DNA of 6,110 bases from Verrucomicrobiota bacterium (GCA_003972865.1 QOAX01000091.1:1-6110), one strand, 5' to 3'; counted from the stretch's first letter, positions 1-6,110 are shown. Notes: generated from the sequence alone by a model not told the origin. A program made the numbers and translations.

Positions 1-503
1 ACAAACCAGCGCCAGTAATATTCCTCCAGCAGCGAGTGCAGCACAGCGAGGCAAATGCCGAAGGCCCAGTAGTTGGCCCGGTTCAGGCCTAGTCCGGTGA
101 TGGTGTCACTGATGCGATCCGCATTCGCGCTAACCGGCTCGCCGATCCATTGGGTCTGCATGAGTAGAAACATCAGCCCCACGATGCCCGCGCCCACGAG
201 GAGGCCTGATGGCAGCGTTCGCCAGTGGCGCGCCTCCCTCCAGACCGGCCGCTCGATGCGGTGTTTGAGGATCCACGGCACCGCGATGAGCGGCCACACC
301 AGCGTGAACAGCTTGGTGCCGGAATAGGCCAACTGCGCCAAGCCCACCCCCTTGGCAATGACGAAATAAAGCAGCGCCCCGAACAGGGGCAGCACGGTGG
401 CCGGCAACACCACGGCCCACATTCGTTTGCGATGCTGCTCCTCGGTCAGGCTGGAAGCATCGCTCCACTCAAACCCGCCAGCCAGTTGATTGCCCTCCGA
501 CAT
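1..503 (-). CDS. CPBP-family (CAAX protease/bacteriocin-processing-like) intramembrane protease, 3' end outside window
   Basis: The first 167 codons of a multi-pass membrane protein run off the left edge. Seen: a polar N-terminus of about 28 residues (Ser/Thr/Glu rich), then hydrophobic segments at about 29-50, 56-79, 98-115 and 145-159. The last leads straight into EEYYWR at residues 160-165. A Glu-Glu-x-x-x-Arg motif in or beside a membrane helix is the first catalytic signature of the CPBP/Abi family (intramembrane glutamic or metal-dependent endopeptidases related to Rce1). The later FxxxH and second His motifs would lie beyond the window and cannot be checked. The ATG at 501-503 is chosen because no ATG, GTG or TTG occurs in frame between it and the metG stop; no good Shine-Dalgarno sequence precedes it. 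It lies 87 bases downstream of metG on the same strand. The substrate is unknown. Family confidence is fairly high, function low. Confidence 0.8.
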   Translation of the reverse strand, partial: MSEGNQLAGGFEWSDASSLTEEQHRKRMWAVVLPATVLPLFGALLYFVIAKGVGLAQLAYSGTKLFTLVWPLIAVPWILKHRIERPVWREARHWRTLPSGLLVGAGIVGLMFLLMQTQWIGEPVSANADRISDTITGLGLNRANYWAFGICLAVLHSLLEEYYWRWF

Positions 504-550
504 GTCAGCAAACGCCCAAGCTCCATCAAACTGGTAAGTTGATTCAAGCC

Positions 551-581
551 AAATGAAACGCTGCCCCCAAACCCAGCGCTT
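551..581 (-). terminator. weak terminator-like hairpin after metG
   Basis: Ten bases past the metG stop, the minus-strand transcript can form an 8-bp stem, AAGCGCTG against CAGCGTTT, with one G-U pair and a 10-base G-rich loop. It is followed by an interrupted U-rich stretch (TTTCATTT, partly inside the stem). Position and shape fit an intrinsic terminator, but the U tract is short and broken, so it may only attenuate transcription or mean nothing. The rest of the 87-base gap (504-590) shows no promoter I would defend. Confidence 0.35.
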
Positions 582-590
582 GGCCCGGCG

Positions 591-2150
591 CTACTTTTTC
601 TCGAGGTCTTTGCGCGGGAAGAGCGGCGTTGGCTTGTTGCAGGTGTGGCCCTTGGCCAAGCCGCCCCACTTGGCCAAGCTGAAGTTCGCCGGCGAGTCGT
701 CGAGGCCAAGTTGCCCGAAAATTTTCTCAGCCGTCTCGGGGATCACGGGCCAGAGCAGCACCGCCAAAATCCGGCACGCCTCGGCCAAATTGTAGAGCAC
801 CTCGTTGAGCCGATCGGCTTGGTCGTCCTGCTTGGCCAACTTGAACGGCGCAGTCTGCTCGACGTATTGGTTGGCGCGATCGACCAATCCCCAGATGCTC
901 ACAAGCGCCGCCTGCAAGTGATGCGACTCGTAGTTTTTGCGCGCCTCGGCGATCCATTTTTCGGCGTCGGCGGCCAGTTCGTCGGACGTCGCCTCAAGTG
1001 TGCCTCCGCGATAACGGTTGAGCATCGAGAGCGAGCGGTTGACGAGGTTGCCCAAGCCGTTGGCCAACTCGGCGGAGTAGCGGGCCTGAAAACTTTCGTC
1101 GGTCCAGTTGCCGTCCGGGCCGATGTCCAGCTCACGCACGACGTAGTAGCGGAACGCATCAACGCCCCACTCGTCGATCACCGCGATGGGATCCACCACG
1201 TTGCCGGTGGTCTTGCTCATTTTTTGGCCGTCCTTCTGCCACCAACCGTGCACGAGCACCTGCCCAGGCAGCGGAAGTCCCATCGCCTTGAGCATGATCG
1301 GCCAATAGACGGCGTGGAACTTGAGAATGTCCTTGCCGATGACATGAATGTCCGCCGGCCAAAGCGATGGGGCGTCCGGCTTTGTCTCGAGGCCGACTGG
1401 GCCAGCGGCCGCGTCGTCGCCGAGTGCCGCCGGAATGCTGGCGTAGTTGCTCAGCGCGTCGAACCAAACGTACGTCACGTATTCCTCGTCGAACGGCAGC
1501 GGGATGCCCCACTCGAGCCGCGCCTTGGGCCGCGTGATGCAGAGATCCTCGAGCGTGTTGTTTTTCAGGAAGCCAAGCACCTCGTTGCGGCGTGTCGCCG
1601 GCTGGACGAAATCGGGGTTGGCCTCGATGTGGTCGATCAGCCACTGCTGATGTTCGCCGAGCTTGAAGTAGTAATTGTGCTCCACCAACTCGGCGACCTC
1701 ACCGTAAAGAGGATCGAACGTGCCGTCCTCGCGCCGGTCTTTCTCCGTCAAAAACGTCTCCTGTCGCGCCGAGTAAAACCCGCGATACTCCGCCTGATAA
1801 AAATGTCCGGCATCGTAAAGCTTTTGCAGCACCGCACGCACAAACACCTTGTGCCGCTCCGACGACGTACGGACAAAGTCGGCATGCGTCAGGTTCAGCC
1901 GGCCGGCAAACGCCTCCCAAATCTCCGCAAACTCATCGCAGTACAGCTGCGGATCCTTGCCGGCGGCAGCGGCGGCAGTCTGCACCTTTTGGCCGTGCTC
2001 ATCGAGACCGGTCAGGTAAAACACCTCCTGCCCCAGACTGCGATGCGCCCGGGCAATGATGTCCGTGATAACCTTCTCGTAGGCGTGCCCGAGATGAGGT
2101 TCCCCGTTGACGTAATCGATGGCCGTGGTGAGGTAAAACTGTTTACTCAT
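591..2150 (-). CDS. metG: methionyl-tRNA synthetase, short form lacking zinc-knuckle cysteines
   Basis: A class I aminoacyl-tRNA synthetase that charges tRNA-Met with methionine using ATP in the cytoplasm. It is complete at 519 residues. Seen: the HIGH-type signature HLGH at 19-22, GLDEHGQKV at about 48-56, the catalytic-core DALSNY at 231-236, and the KMSKS-type loop KMSKT at 310-314 followed by TGNVVDP. The anticodon-binding helical domain begins near GNLVNR (367-372). The protein ends LFPRKDLEKK, so the C-terminal EMAP/Trbp111-like tRNA-binding domain found in longer forms (about 670 residues) is absent. The connective-peptide insert (about 121-165, beginning YRGFYSARQETF) has none of the cysteines of the usual zinc knuckle. 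The ORF could begin 13 codons upstream at 2189, but MSKQFYLTTAIDYVNG is the typical family N-terminus, so the ATG at 2148-2150 is preferred. Spacing is 60 bases after the dehydrogenase gene and 87 before the CPBP gene. Confidence 0.97.
   Translation of the reverse strand: MSKQFYLTTAIDYVNGEPHLGHAYEKVITDIIARAHRSLGQEVFYLTGLDEHGQKVQTAAAAAGKDPQLYCDEFAEIWEAFAGRLNLTHADFVRTSSERHKVFVRAVLQKLYDAGHFYQAEYRGFYSARQETFLTEKDRREDGTFDPLYGEVAELVEHNYYFKLGEHQQWLIDHIEANPDFVQPATRRNEVLGFLKNNTLEDLCITRPKARLEWGIPLPFDEEYVTYVWFDALSNYASIPAALGDDAAAGPVGLETKPDAPSLWPADIHVIGKDILKFHAVYWPIMLKAMGLPLPGQVLVHGWWQKDGQKMSKTTGNVVDPIAVIDEWGVDAFRYYVVRELDIGPDGNWTDESFQARYSAELANGLGNLVNRSLSMLNRYRGGTLEATSDELAADAEKWIAEARKNYESHHLQAALVSIWGLVDRANQYVEQTAPFKLAKQDDQADRLNEVLYNLAEACRILAVLLWPVIPETAEKIFGQLGLDDSPANFSLAKWGGLAKGHTCNKPTPLFPRKDLEKK
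651..660. repeat. dispersed palindrome CTTGGCCAAG, copy 1
   Basis: Perfect 10-base palindrome inside metG, read as Leu-Ala-Lys in the variable C-terminal tail (GGLAKG). It is one of seven perfect copies in the window and lies 8 bases from copy 2. Confidence 0.7.
669..678. repeat. dispersed palindrome CTTGGCCAAG, copy 2
   Basis: Perfect copy inside metG, read as Leu-Ala-Lys (FSLAKW). With copy 1 it forms a direct pair 18 bases apart, giving the protein the small repeat SLAKWGGLAKG. Core-only TTGGCCAA copies also occur in metG at 832-839 and 1060-1067. Confidence 0.7.
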
Positions 2151-2168
2151 CCGTCGCCCACTATGCAG

Positions 2169-2195
2169 CCAAGGCCAAGCACTTGGCAATCTTGG
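2169..2195 (-). other. hairpin in the leader between the dehydrogenase gene and metG
   Basis: In the 60-base gap before metG, plus-strand CCAAGGCCAAG (2169-2179) can pair with CTTGGC (2182-2187) and, after a 3-base AAT bulge, CTTGG (2191-2195). The fully paired form leaves only two loop bases, so the closing pair probably opens to give a 4-base loop. No U run follows it on the minus strand, so it is not a standard terminator. It ends about 19 bases before the metG start, so it could act as a leader or processing structure. Its arms are half-sites of the dispersed CTTGGCCAAG palindrome. The structure is directly visible; any role is inference. Confidence 0.4.
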
Positions 2196-2210
2196 GGTGC
2201 AATGCCCACT

Positions 2211-2507
2211 CTAATTCCGGATTGGCTGGGCGATTCGGAGGTAGGCGAAGAAGTCACGGAGCTGCTGGTCGCTCAAGCCGGCGAGCAACCCCTCCGGCAT
2301 CAGGCTTCGCGGACTCACATACGTCGACTCGACCTGCGACTGCTCGACTACTGTGTCGCCGCCGTCGATGCCGCGCAGGATCAGCAGCTTGTCGGTGCGA
2401 TCGGTCAGGAAACCGCTGAGCAGCCGACCGTCACGGGTTTGCACGTGCATTTGCTCGAAGCCTTCACGGATTTCTCGGCTCGGGTCGAGGATGCCCGGCA
2501 GAAGCGT
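2211..2507 (-). pseudogene. out-of-frame 3' remainder of the PVC-type cytochrome gene (end of heme domain)
   Basis: These 98 codons plus a TAG stop continue the dehydrogenase/cytochrome protein in a different frame. The sequence resumes TLLPGILDPSREIREGFEQ, which is what the PVC heme-binding domain normally has right after the 'DLDT' where the upstream frame stops making sense. Next come a beta-rich stretch (TRDGRLLSGFL, LLILRGIDGGDTVVEQ) and SLMPEGLLAGLSDQQLRDFFAYLR, the usual end of the family. The Met in SLMPEGL (codon 2298-2300) is a good candidate for the distal heme ligand; that assignment is inference. No start codon or ribosome-binding site suggests separate translation. Without a frameshift, or correction of a sequence error, this part is not made. 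Confidence 0.85.
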
Positions 2508-5500
2508 GTGTGTCGAGATCGTTCCGCTGATAATGGGTGAGGTTCGGGCCAATCTGTCCCCCTTTATGGAACAACTTGTGGCAGGCCGCGCAGCGCTGCA
2601 TGTACAACTCGCGTCCGCGATACGGACTGCCGGGCCGCCCCTCCACCACCGAACGCACCCGGGCGATCTCCGCTGCCTGGGTGGTCGGCTTGGCTTCGCC
2701 TGCGCTTGGCCAAAGATTTCTCGCTTGGGCGGCGACGCTGCCGCCATGAGCCAACAACAGTTCCACCGTTGACGCCGCGATGTCGCGCTTGGCCAAGCTG
2801 CCCGACTTGACAGCGGCCAACAACTGGCGGCTCCACGCGGGGCGACTGGCCAGGAATGAAATCGCCGCCGGTCTGGCCGCTGCGGGAAATTCTGGGTACC
2901 GCCCGACAACCGCCTGGCCAAGGGAATCATCGACGAATCGTTGCAGCGCCAACAACCCGGCCACAACCACATCGGCATTGGGTTCCGTCTGCACAAGCAT
3001 CAAGAGCGATGGCTTTAAACCGTCGGCCTTGGCGTCGCCCGCGGCGCGGATGAGTTCGATCCGATCCTTGGCCGGCTGGGTGGCGTTGGCGATGACGGAC
3101 AGCGCCTGGCCAAGCGCGGCGGAGTCGCCCAGCCGGACACGCAACACCAGCGGCGGGTTGTCAAGCTGCCGCAATTGCTCGATCAATTCGTCCGGCAACC
3201 GCGGCAGCGCCTGGCCCTCGAGCGCCTGGGTGAAACCGGCCATTAACTTGTCGCGGTGCAGCTGGGTCGGCGCGTTCTTCAGCAACCCGGCGCAGCCGAT
3301 AAAATCATCCTGCCGGCCCCGGGCCGCCAAGCGGCGCATGAGTCGCTCGAGGATATGCCGCTCGACCATCGGTTGCCGAAAAAACGATCCGTCGCGGAAC
3401 AGCTCAAGCACCGCGCCGCGGTCGTTTTCGCAGTGCCGCTCGAGCACCCACCAACATTGCAGCGGGATAAACGGATCGTCGATGTCGTCGGTGCGGCTGA
3501 GTAGCCCGGTCGCCAGGCCTAGCGCCTGGTCGCGCGGGAGCCGCATCGCCGTGCCGGCGATCTGCGAGCGCACCTCGGAATGCCCCTCGCGCTTGGCCAA
3601 GCGGCGGACAGCACTGAAAAAACCGGTGGACAATTCGCGTTGATCGCCGCGAAGCCGCACGGCCCAGGAGCGGACGTGCGGGTACGGATGCCCGAGCAGC
3701 TCGGCGGCGAAAGCATCGTCGAGTCCACCGGCTTGGTGCAGCGCCCACAGTCCGTGCAAGGCGGCCCGGCCGGTTTCGGCCTTGATCTGTTTTCGCAGCT
3801 TGGCATTGGTCACGGCGGTGGCGCGGTGGCCCAGCAGGCGCACGGCGGTTTGCCGGTGCCACTTGTTTGGGTGCGCCAAAAGCCCGATGAGTTGCCCGTC
3901 GGTTTTTGCGCTGAGATTGGTGTCGGCGACGAGTGGCTTGGCCTTGGCTCGGAGCCTGTAAACGCGGCCGGAGGTGGGGTCGATCTGGCTTTGGTAATGC
4001 TGGCCGTGCGCGATGTAGCGCTCATAAAAATCGGCGATGAGCAGCGAGCCGTCGGGGGCGTTGGCCATGTAAACCGGCCGGAAGGCGACGTCGGAATTCT
4101 TCACCGGGAAGCTGATGTCGTGCGTGGTGAATGACGCCCCGCGCACGCTGCGTTCGCTCAGCACCAAGTGACGATGCAGCGGGTCGGCACCGAGCAGTCT
4201 GCCCTGCCACTCATCCGGCATGGCGGAGCCGTTGACGGCGATGACGTTGTGGGAGAAGCGCGGGATGCTGCCGCCGGGCATCATCGGCAGTTCGCCGAAC
4301 GCGAACGGATTGTCCGGCGGCCCGAACTTGCCCGGGCTTTTGCCCTGCTTGAGGTAAAGCCCGCCTTGCACGTAGTGAAAGCCGCGCGTGCCGCCGCCGT
4401 TGTGACCGGAGAACAACCGGCCATCGGCGTCGAACTCCAGCCCGAACACGTTGCCGCCACCCTCGGCGAAAATCTCGAACTCGCGCGACTCGGGGTGATA
4501 ACGCCAAACCATGCAGCCCTCGAAATGAACCCCCGGCGCGCCCGGCGGATCGATGCCGGGCCGGGTGACGCGGCAACTCACCGTGCTGCCCTGCGCGCCG
4601 TACAGCCAGCCGTCCGGCCCCCAAGTGATGCCGTTGGCCACCGAGTGCGTGTCCTCAAAACCGAAGCCGGCCAGATGCACCACCGGGTCGCCGTCCGGGA
4701 TGTCATCGGCATTGCGGTCGGGATAAAACAGCAGGTGCGGCGTGTGCATCACCCAGACCCCGTCGCGGCCGGGCAGCGCCGCGTTGGCCAAGCCGAGTTT
4801 GTCGGCGAAAACCTTGTGCGTGTCGTAAGCGCCATCGCCGTCGGTGTCCTCGTGCACGGTGACACGGCTGCGGCCGGGCGTGTGATGCGGCGGCGGCCTG
4901 GGCTGGCGGTCGTACTTGGCTCGGTAATACTTGTCGCGACTGATTTGCCGCAGCCCGGCCGGGTACGGGTACTGCACGTAATGCGAAACCCACAGCCGCC
5001 CGCGCGCATCGAAACTGACGTGCGTCGGCTGCGCCACCAACGGCTCGTGCAACACGGTCTCGATGGCCAAGCCGTCGGCCAACTCGAATCGCGCAAGGCT
5101 CTCGCTTGGGCTGAGCCGCTCGCCGTGCACCAGCGTCTGCGCCTCGAAAAGCACGCGGCTGGCCTCGTGAAATTGGTCGTAGGCGGCACGGGGCGGCTTG
5201 GCCTCGAGCGCTTGGCCAAGCGGCGGCAGCTCTGTGCCTGGTCGATATTCCCACTCGCCGCTGAACAGGCACTCGAGAAAGTAGCCCTGTATCGACGGGC
5301 CGTTGCCCCGGAATTGGCCGAGGCCTGCGGGGTTGAAAACCTTGATGGCGAGTTCGTTCCACTTGCCCTTGGCCAAGCCGCCGGGCGGCACCTTGTAGCG
5401 CTTGGGCTTTCCGTCGCTTGGCTTGGCCCCCGGCGGAAAGCTGCCCGCGCCACCGAGGCGTTTGCCGTTGAGGAACGCCTCGTGCGCGGCGTGGCTCGAG

Positions 5501-5715
5501 TCAATTGTCAGCGTGACCGACTCGACCCAAAGATCGCGTCCGCCGAGCGTCGCCCAATTGTCCGGCACCTTCACCCAGCATCGGTACCAGCCGGTGCCGC
5601 CTGGCCGCGCGCCGACGGCCTCCCCCGGCACGGTGACCGGCTGCCATTCCAACGCCCAAGCGTCCGGCCAAGCGGCAAGGAGGCCAAGCAACAAAGCTGA
5701 TCGTAAAGTGTTCAC
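2464..5715 (-). CDS. PVC-type membrane-bound dehydrogenase/HEAT/cytochrome c protein, frameshifted near the 3' end
   Basis: Exported multidomain protein of the PVC heme-binding family (TIGR02604/TIGR02603 type). The frame shown gives 1083 residues; the repaired gene to 2211 would give about 1167. In order: signal peptide 1-21 (hydrophobic core, AWA before Leu22); jelly-roll, galactose-binding-like domain about 25-150; linker; beta-propeller 'dehydrogenase' domain about 205-590 with DTDGDGAYD at 290-298, DGWLYGAQG and ADFYERYIAHG; HEAT-like helices about 600-1000; then the heme-attachment motif CAACH at 1042-1046 followed by GGQIGPNLT. The frame ends with 14 unrelated residues after DLDT (1066-1069), so the rest of the heme domain is lost. 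The GTG at 5713-5715 is chosen because it overlaps the upstream stop as GTGA and starts directly at the signal peptide; an ATG at 5775 would add 20 unlikely residues. The substrate of this family is not established. It probably acts in the periplasm in electron transfer or polymer degradation, which is inference from domains. Confidence 0.9.
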   Translation of the reverse strand: MNTLRSALLLGLLAAWPDAWALEWQPVTVPGEAVGARPGGTGWYRCWVKVPDNWATLGGRDLWVESVTLTIDSSHAAHEAFLNGKRLGGAGSFPPGAKPSDGKPKRYKVPPGGLAKGKWNELAIKVFNPAGLGQFRGNGPSIQGYFLECLFSGEWEYRPGTELPPLGQALEAKPPRAAYDQFHEASRVLFEAQTLVHGERLSPSESLARFELADGLAIETVLHEPLVAQPTHVSFDARGRLWVSHYVQYPYPAGLRQISRDKYYRAKYDRQPRPPPHHTPGRSRVTVHEDTDGDGAYDTHKVFADKLGLANAALPGRDGVWVMHTPHLLFYPDRNADDIPDGDPVVHLAGFGFEDTHSVANGITWGPDGWLYGAQGSTVSCRVTRPGIDPPGAPGVHFEGCMVWRYHPESREFEIFAEGGGNVFGLEFDADGRLFSGHNGGGTRGFHYVQGGLYLKQGKSPGKFGPPDNPFAFGELPMMPGGSIPRFSHNVIAVNGSAMPDEWQGRLLGADPLHRHLVLSERSVRGASFTTHDISFPVKNSDVAFRPVYMANAPDGSLLIADFYERYIAHGQHYQSQIDPTSGRVYRLRAKAKPLVADTNLSAKTDGQLIGLLAHPNKWHRQTAVRLLGHRATAVTNAKLRKQIKAETGRAALHGLWALHQAGGLDDAFAAELLGHPYPHVRSWAVRLRGDQRELSTGFFSAVRRLAKREGHSEVRSQIAGTAMRLPRDQALGLATGLLSRTDDIDDPFIPLQCWWVLERHCENDRGAVLELFRDGSFFRQPMVERHILERLMRRLAARGRQDDFIGCAGLLKNAPTQLHRDKLMAGFTQALEGQALPRLPDELIEQLRQLDNPPLVLRVRLGDSAALGQALSVIANATQPAKDRIELIRAAGDAKADGLKPSLLMLVQTEPNADVVVAGLLALQRFVDDSLGQAVVGRYPEFPAAARPAAISFLASRPAWSRQLLAAVKSGSLAKRDIAASTVELLLAHGGSVAAQARNLWPSAGEAKPTTQAAEIARVRSVVEGRPGSPYRGRELYMQRCAACHKLFHKGGQIGPNLTHYQRNDLDTHASAGHPRPEPRNP
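2506..2513. repeat. (GT)4 dinucleotide run at the frameshift point
   Basis: Four GT units (AC on the coding strand) sit exactly where the cytochrome gene leaves its frame: upstream sense ends GAC ACA and downstream sense resumes ACG CTT CTG. Loss of two units or gain of one would restore the frame. Losing two gives the spacing I expect for the family between DLDT and DPS. The run is short for a phase-variable tract. Confidence 0.6.
2788..2797. repeat. dispersed palindrome CTTGGCCAAG, copy 3
   Basis: Perfect copy, extended to the 12-base palindrome GCTTGGCCAAGC, in the HEAT-like region of the cytochrome gene (GSLAKRD). A core copy at 2706-2713 nearby is read in another frame as Trp-Pro (NLWPS). 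Confidence 0.7.
3592..3601. repeat. dispersed palindrome CTTGGCCAAG, copy 4
   Basis: Perfect copy, extended to GCTTGGCCAAGC, in the HEAT-like region, read as Leu-Ala-Lys (RRLAKRE). Confidence 0.7.
5211..5220. repeat. dispersed palindrome CTTGGCCAAG, copy 5
   Basis: Perfect copy, extended to GCTTGGCCAAGC, in the linker between the jelly-roll and propeller domains. Here it is read in a different frame, as Leu-Gly-Gln (PPLGQAL). Confidence 0.7.
5368..5377. repeat. dispersed palindrome CTTGGCCAAG, copy 6
   Basis: Perfect copy in a probable surface loop of the jelly-roll-like domain, read as Leu-Ala-Lys (PGGLAKGKW). A core copy also occurs at 4784-4791 in the propeller domain. Confidence 0.7.
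5712..5715 (-). promoter_or_regulatory. GTGA stop/start overlap (translational coupling)
   Basis: On the minus strand, the GTG start of the dehydrogenase gene (5715-5713) and the TGA stop of the preceding gene (5714-5712) share bases. No Shine-Dalgarno-like sequence lies just upstream of the GTG, which fits re-initiation by ribosomes that finish the upstream gene. An AAAGGAG at 5757-5763 is too far from the GTG to serve it. Confidence 0.65.
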
Positions 5716-6110
5716 GGGGAAATCGATCGGGGGAGTGGCCAGACATGGCAAAGAGGCTCCTTTGACCGCTGCCATTTTTCGTCGGAGGGAGGGCTGCCAT
5801 CATGGGAGTAAATCGTTTGGGCTTGGTTGGCGCGCGTCCATTCGTGGAGCGGCAGGAGATAATCCATGCCAAGCGCGGCGGGATCGGCGGCGGCGTGGAA
5901 GAGGGCATCGGCGGCCTTGGCCAAGCGCACGAGGCGGCCGGTTTTTTCGTCCCAACCGATCGGGACCGTCCCTTCGGCCGGCTTGGGCAGGGCGAAGAAG
6001 CGGGGGGCAGCGTTGCCGTGACGCACTGTCGACCAGGTTGATCCGGCATCGCCCGGCCGCTCGTAAACCGGAACCGGGAGGTTCAGCCGGGGGTCGTCGA
6101 GTTGCAGGCG
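5712..6110 (-). CDS. 3' end of an unrecognised gene, possibly with a tandem-module exported product
   Basis: The frame is open from the right window edge through 132 codons to TGA at 5712-5714, so this is the C-terminal part of a gene that starts outside the window. I do not recognise the family. Two stretches share a similar layout: LPVPVYERPGD...STVRHG...FFALP at the beginning, and LLPLHEWTRAN...IYSHDG...CHVWPLP at the end. This suggests small beta-type modules in tandem, rich in Trp, Tyr and Pro, as in extracellular repeat proteins. No transmembrane segment is visible in this part. An internal GTG at 6024-6026 could act as a start, but the frame continues unbroken upstream with similar composition, so it is probably not one. 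Overlap with the dehydrogenase gene start suggests one operon and a related exported role. Confidence 0.65.
   Translation of the reverse strand, partial: RLQLDDPRLNLPVPVYERPGDAGSTWSTVRHGNAAPRFFALPKPAEGTVPIGWDEKTGRLVRLAKAADALFHAAADPAALGMDYLLPLHEWTRANQAQTIYSHDGSPPSDEKWQRSKEPLCHVWPLPRSISP
5916..5925. repeat. dispersed palindrome CTTGGCCAAG, copy 7
   Basis: Perfect copy in the unrecognised upstream gene, read as Leu-Ala-Lys (VRLAKAAD). It shows the motif in a third, unrelated gene. Confidence 0.7.

Noticed and set aside
504..590. The CPBP frame stays open upstream and is in phase with metG, meeting its TAG directly, suggesting a readthrough fusion or longer N-terminus
   Set aside because: An open run of 29 codons is not unlikely by chance, there is no ATG, GTG or TTG start in it, and no known readthrough context was seen around the TAG.
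2151..2189. Upstream ATG at 2189 as the metG start
   Set aside because: The 13 extra residues do not resemble the family, and the conserved N-terminus starts at the ATG at 2150.
2169..2195. T-box, SAM riboswitch or intrinsic terminator before metG
   Set aside because: The space is only 60 bases, with no specifier loop, antiterminator sequence, riboswitch core or U tract.
645..2540. Long plus-strand open frame (631 codons) opposite metG and the cytochrome 3' end
   Set aside because: It is antisense to a clear metG and carries no recognisable motif. GC-rich third positions commonly leave such mirror frames open.
4168..5700. Long plus-strand open frame (510 codons) opposite the dehydrogenase domain
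   Set aside because: It is the complement of strongly family-like coding sequence, has low-complexity Ala/Arg/Val-rich content and no credible start context.
5716..5775. Upstream ATG at 5775 as the start of the dehydrogenase gene
   Set aside because: It would overlap the previous gene by 64 bases and put 20 non-signal-like residues before a good signal peptide. The GTG at 5715 makes a neat GTGA overlap.

Overview
The window looks like a piece of a GC-rich chromosome from the PVC superphylum, most likely a Verrucomicrobiota member. The main evidence is a very large secreted protein that joins a jelly-roll-like N-terminal domain, a 'membrane-bound dehydrogenase' beta-propeller, HEAT-like helices and a C-terminal CxxCH heme domain. 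This architecture is characteristic of Verrucomicrobia and Planctomycetes. No RNA gene, insertion sequence, CRISPR array or integration signature is visible.

All genes lie on the minus strand, so the window reads from right to left. (1) 6110-5712 is the 3' end of an unrecognised gene whose start is outside the window. (2) 5715-2211 is the PVC-type dehydrogenase/cytochrome gene; its GTG start overlaps the previous stop as GTGA. Its reading frame breaks at a (GT)4 run at 2506-2513, just after the heme-attachment motif, so the uninterrupted ORF ends at 2464 and the last 98 codons lie in another frame. (3) After a 60-base gap holding a hairpin comes metG, methionyl-tRNA synthetase (2150-591), complete at 519 residues. 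(4) After an 87-base gap with a weak terminator-like hairpin comes a CPBP-family intramembrane protease (503 to the window edge), cut just after its EExxxR motif.

The genes do not form an obvious pathway. The first two are probably translationally coupled and belong to an exported, possibly electron-transferring function. metG is housekeeping. The CPBP protein is a membrane protease of unknown target.

The least expected signal is at DNA level. The palindrome TTGGCCAA occurs 11 times in 6.1 kb, and seven copies extend to CTTGGCCAAG. Copies lie in three different genes and are read in different codon frames, mostly in variable loops and linkers. The hairpin before metG is made from the half-sites of the same motif. 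This resembles a dispersed genome-wide palindrome such as cyanobacterial HIP1 more than anything the proteins require.
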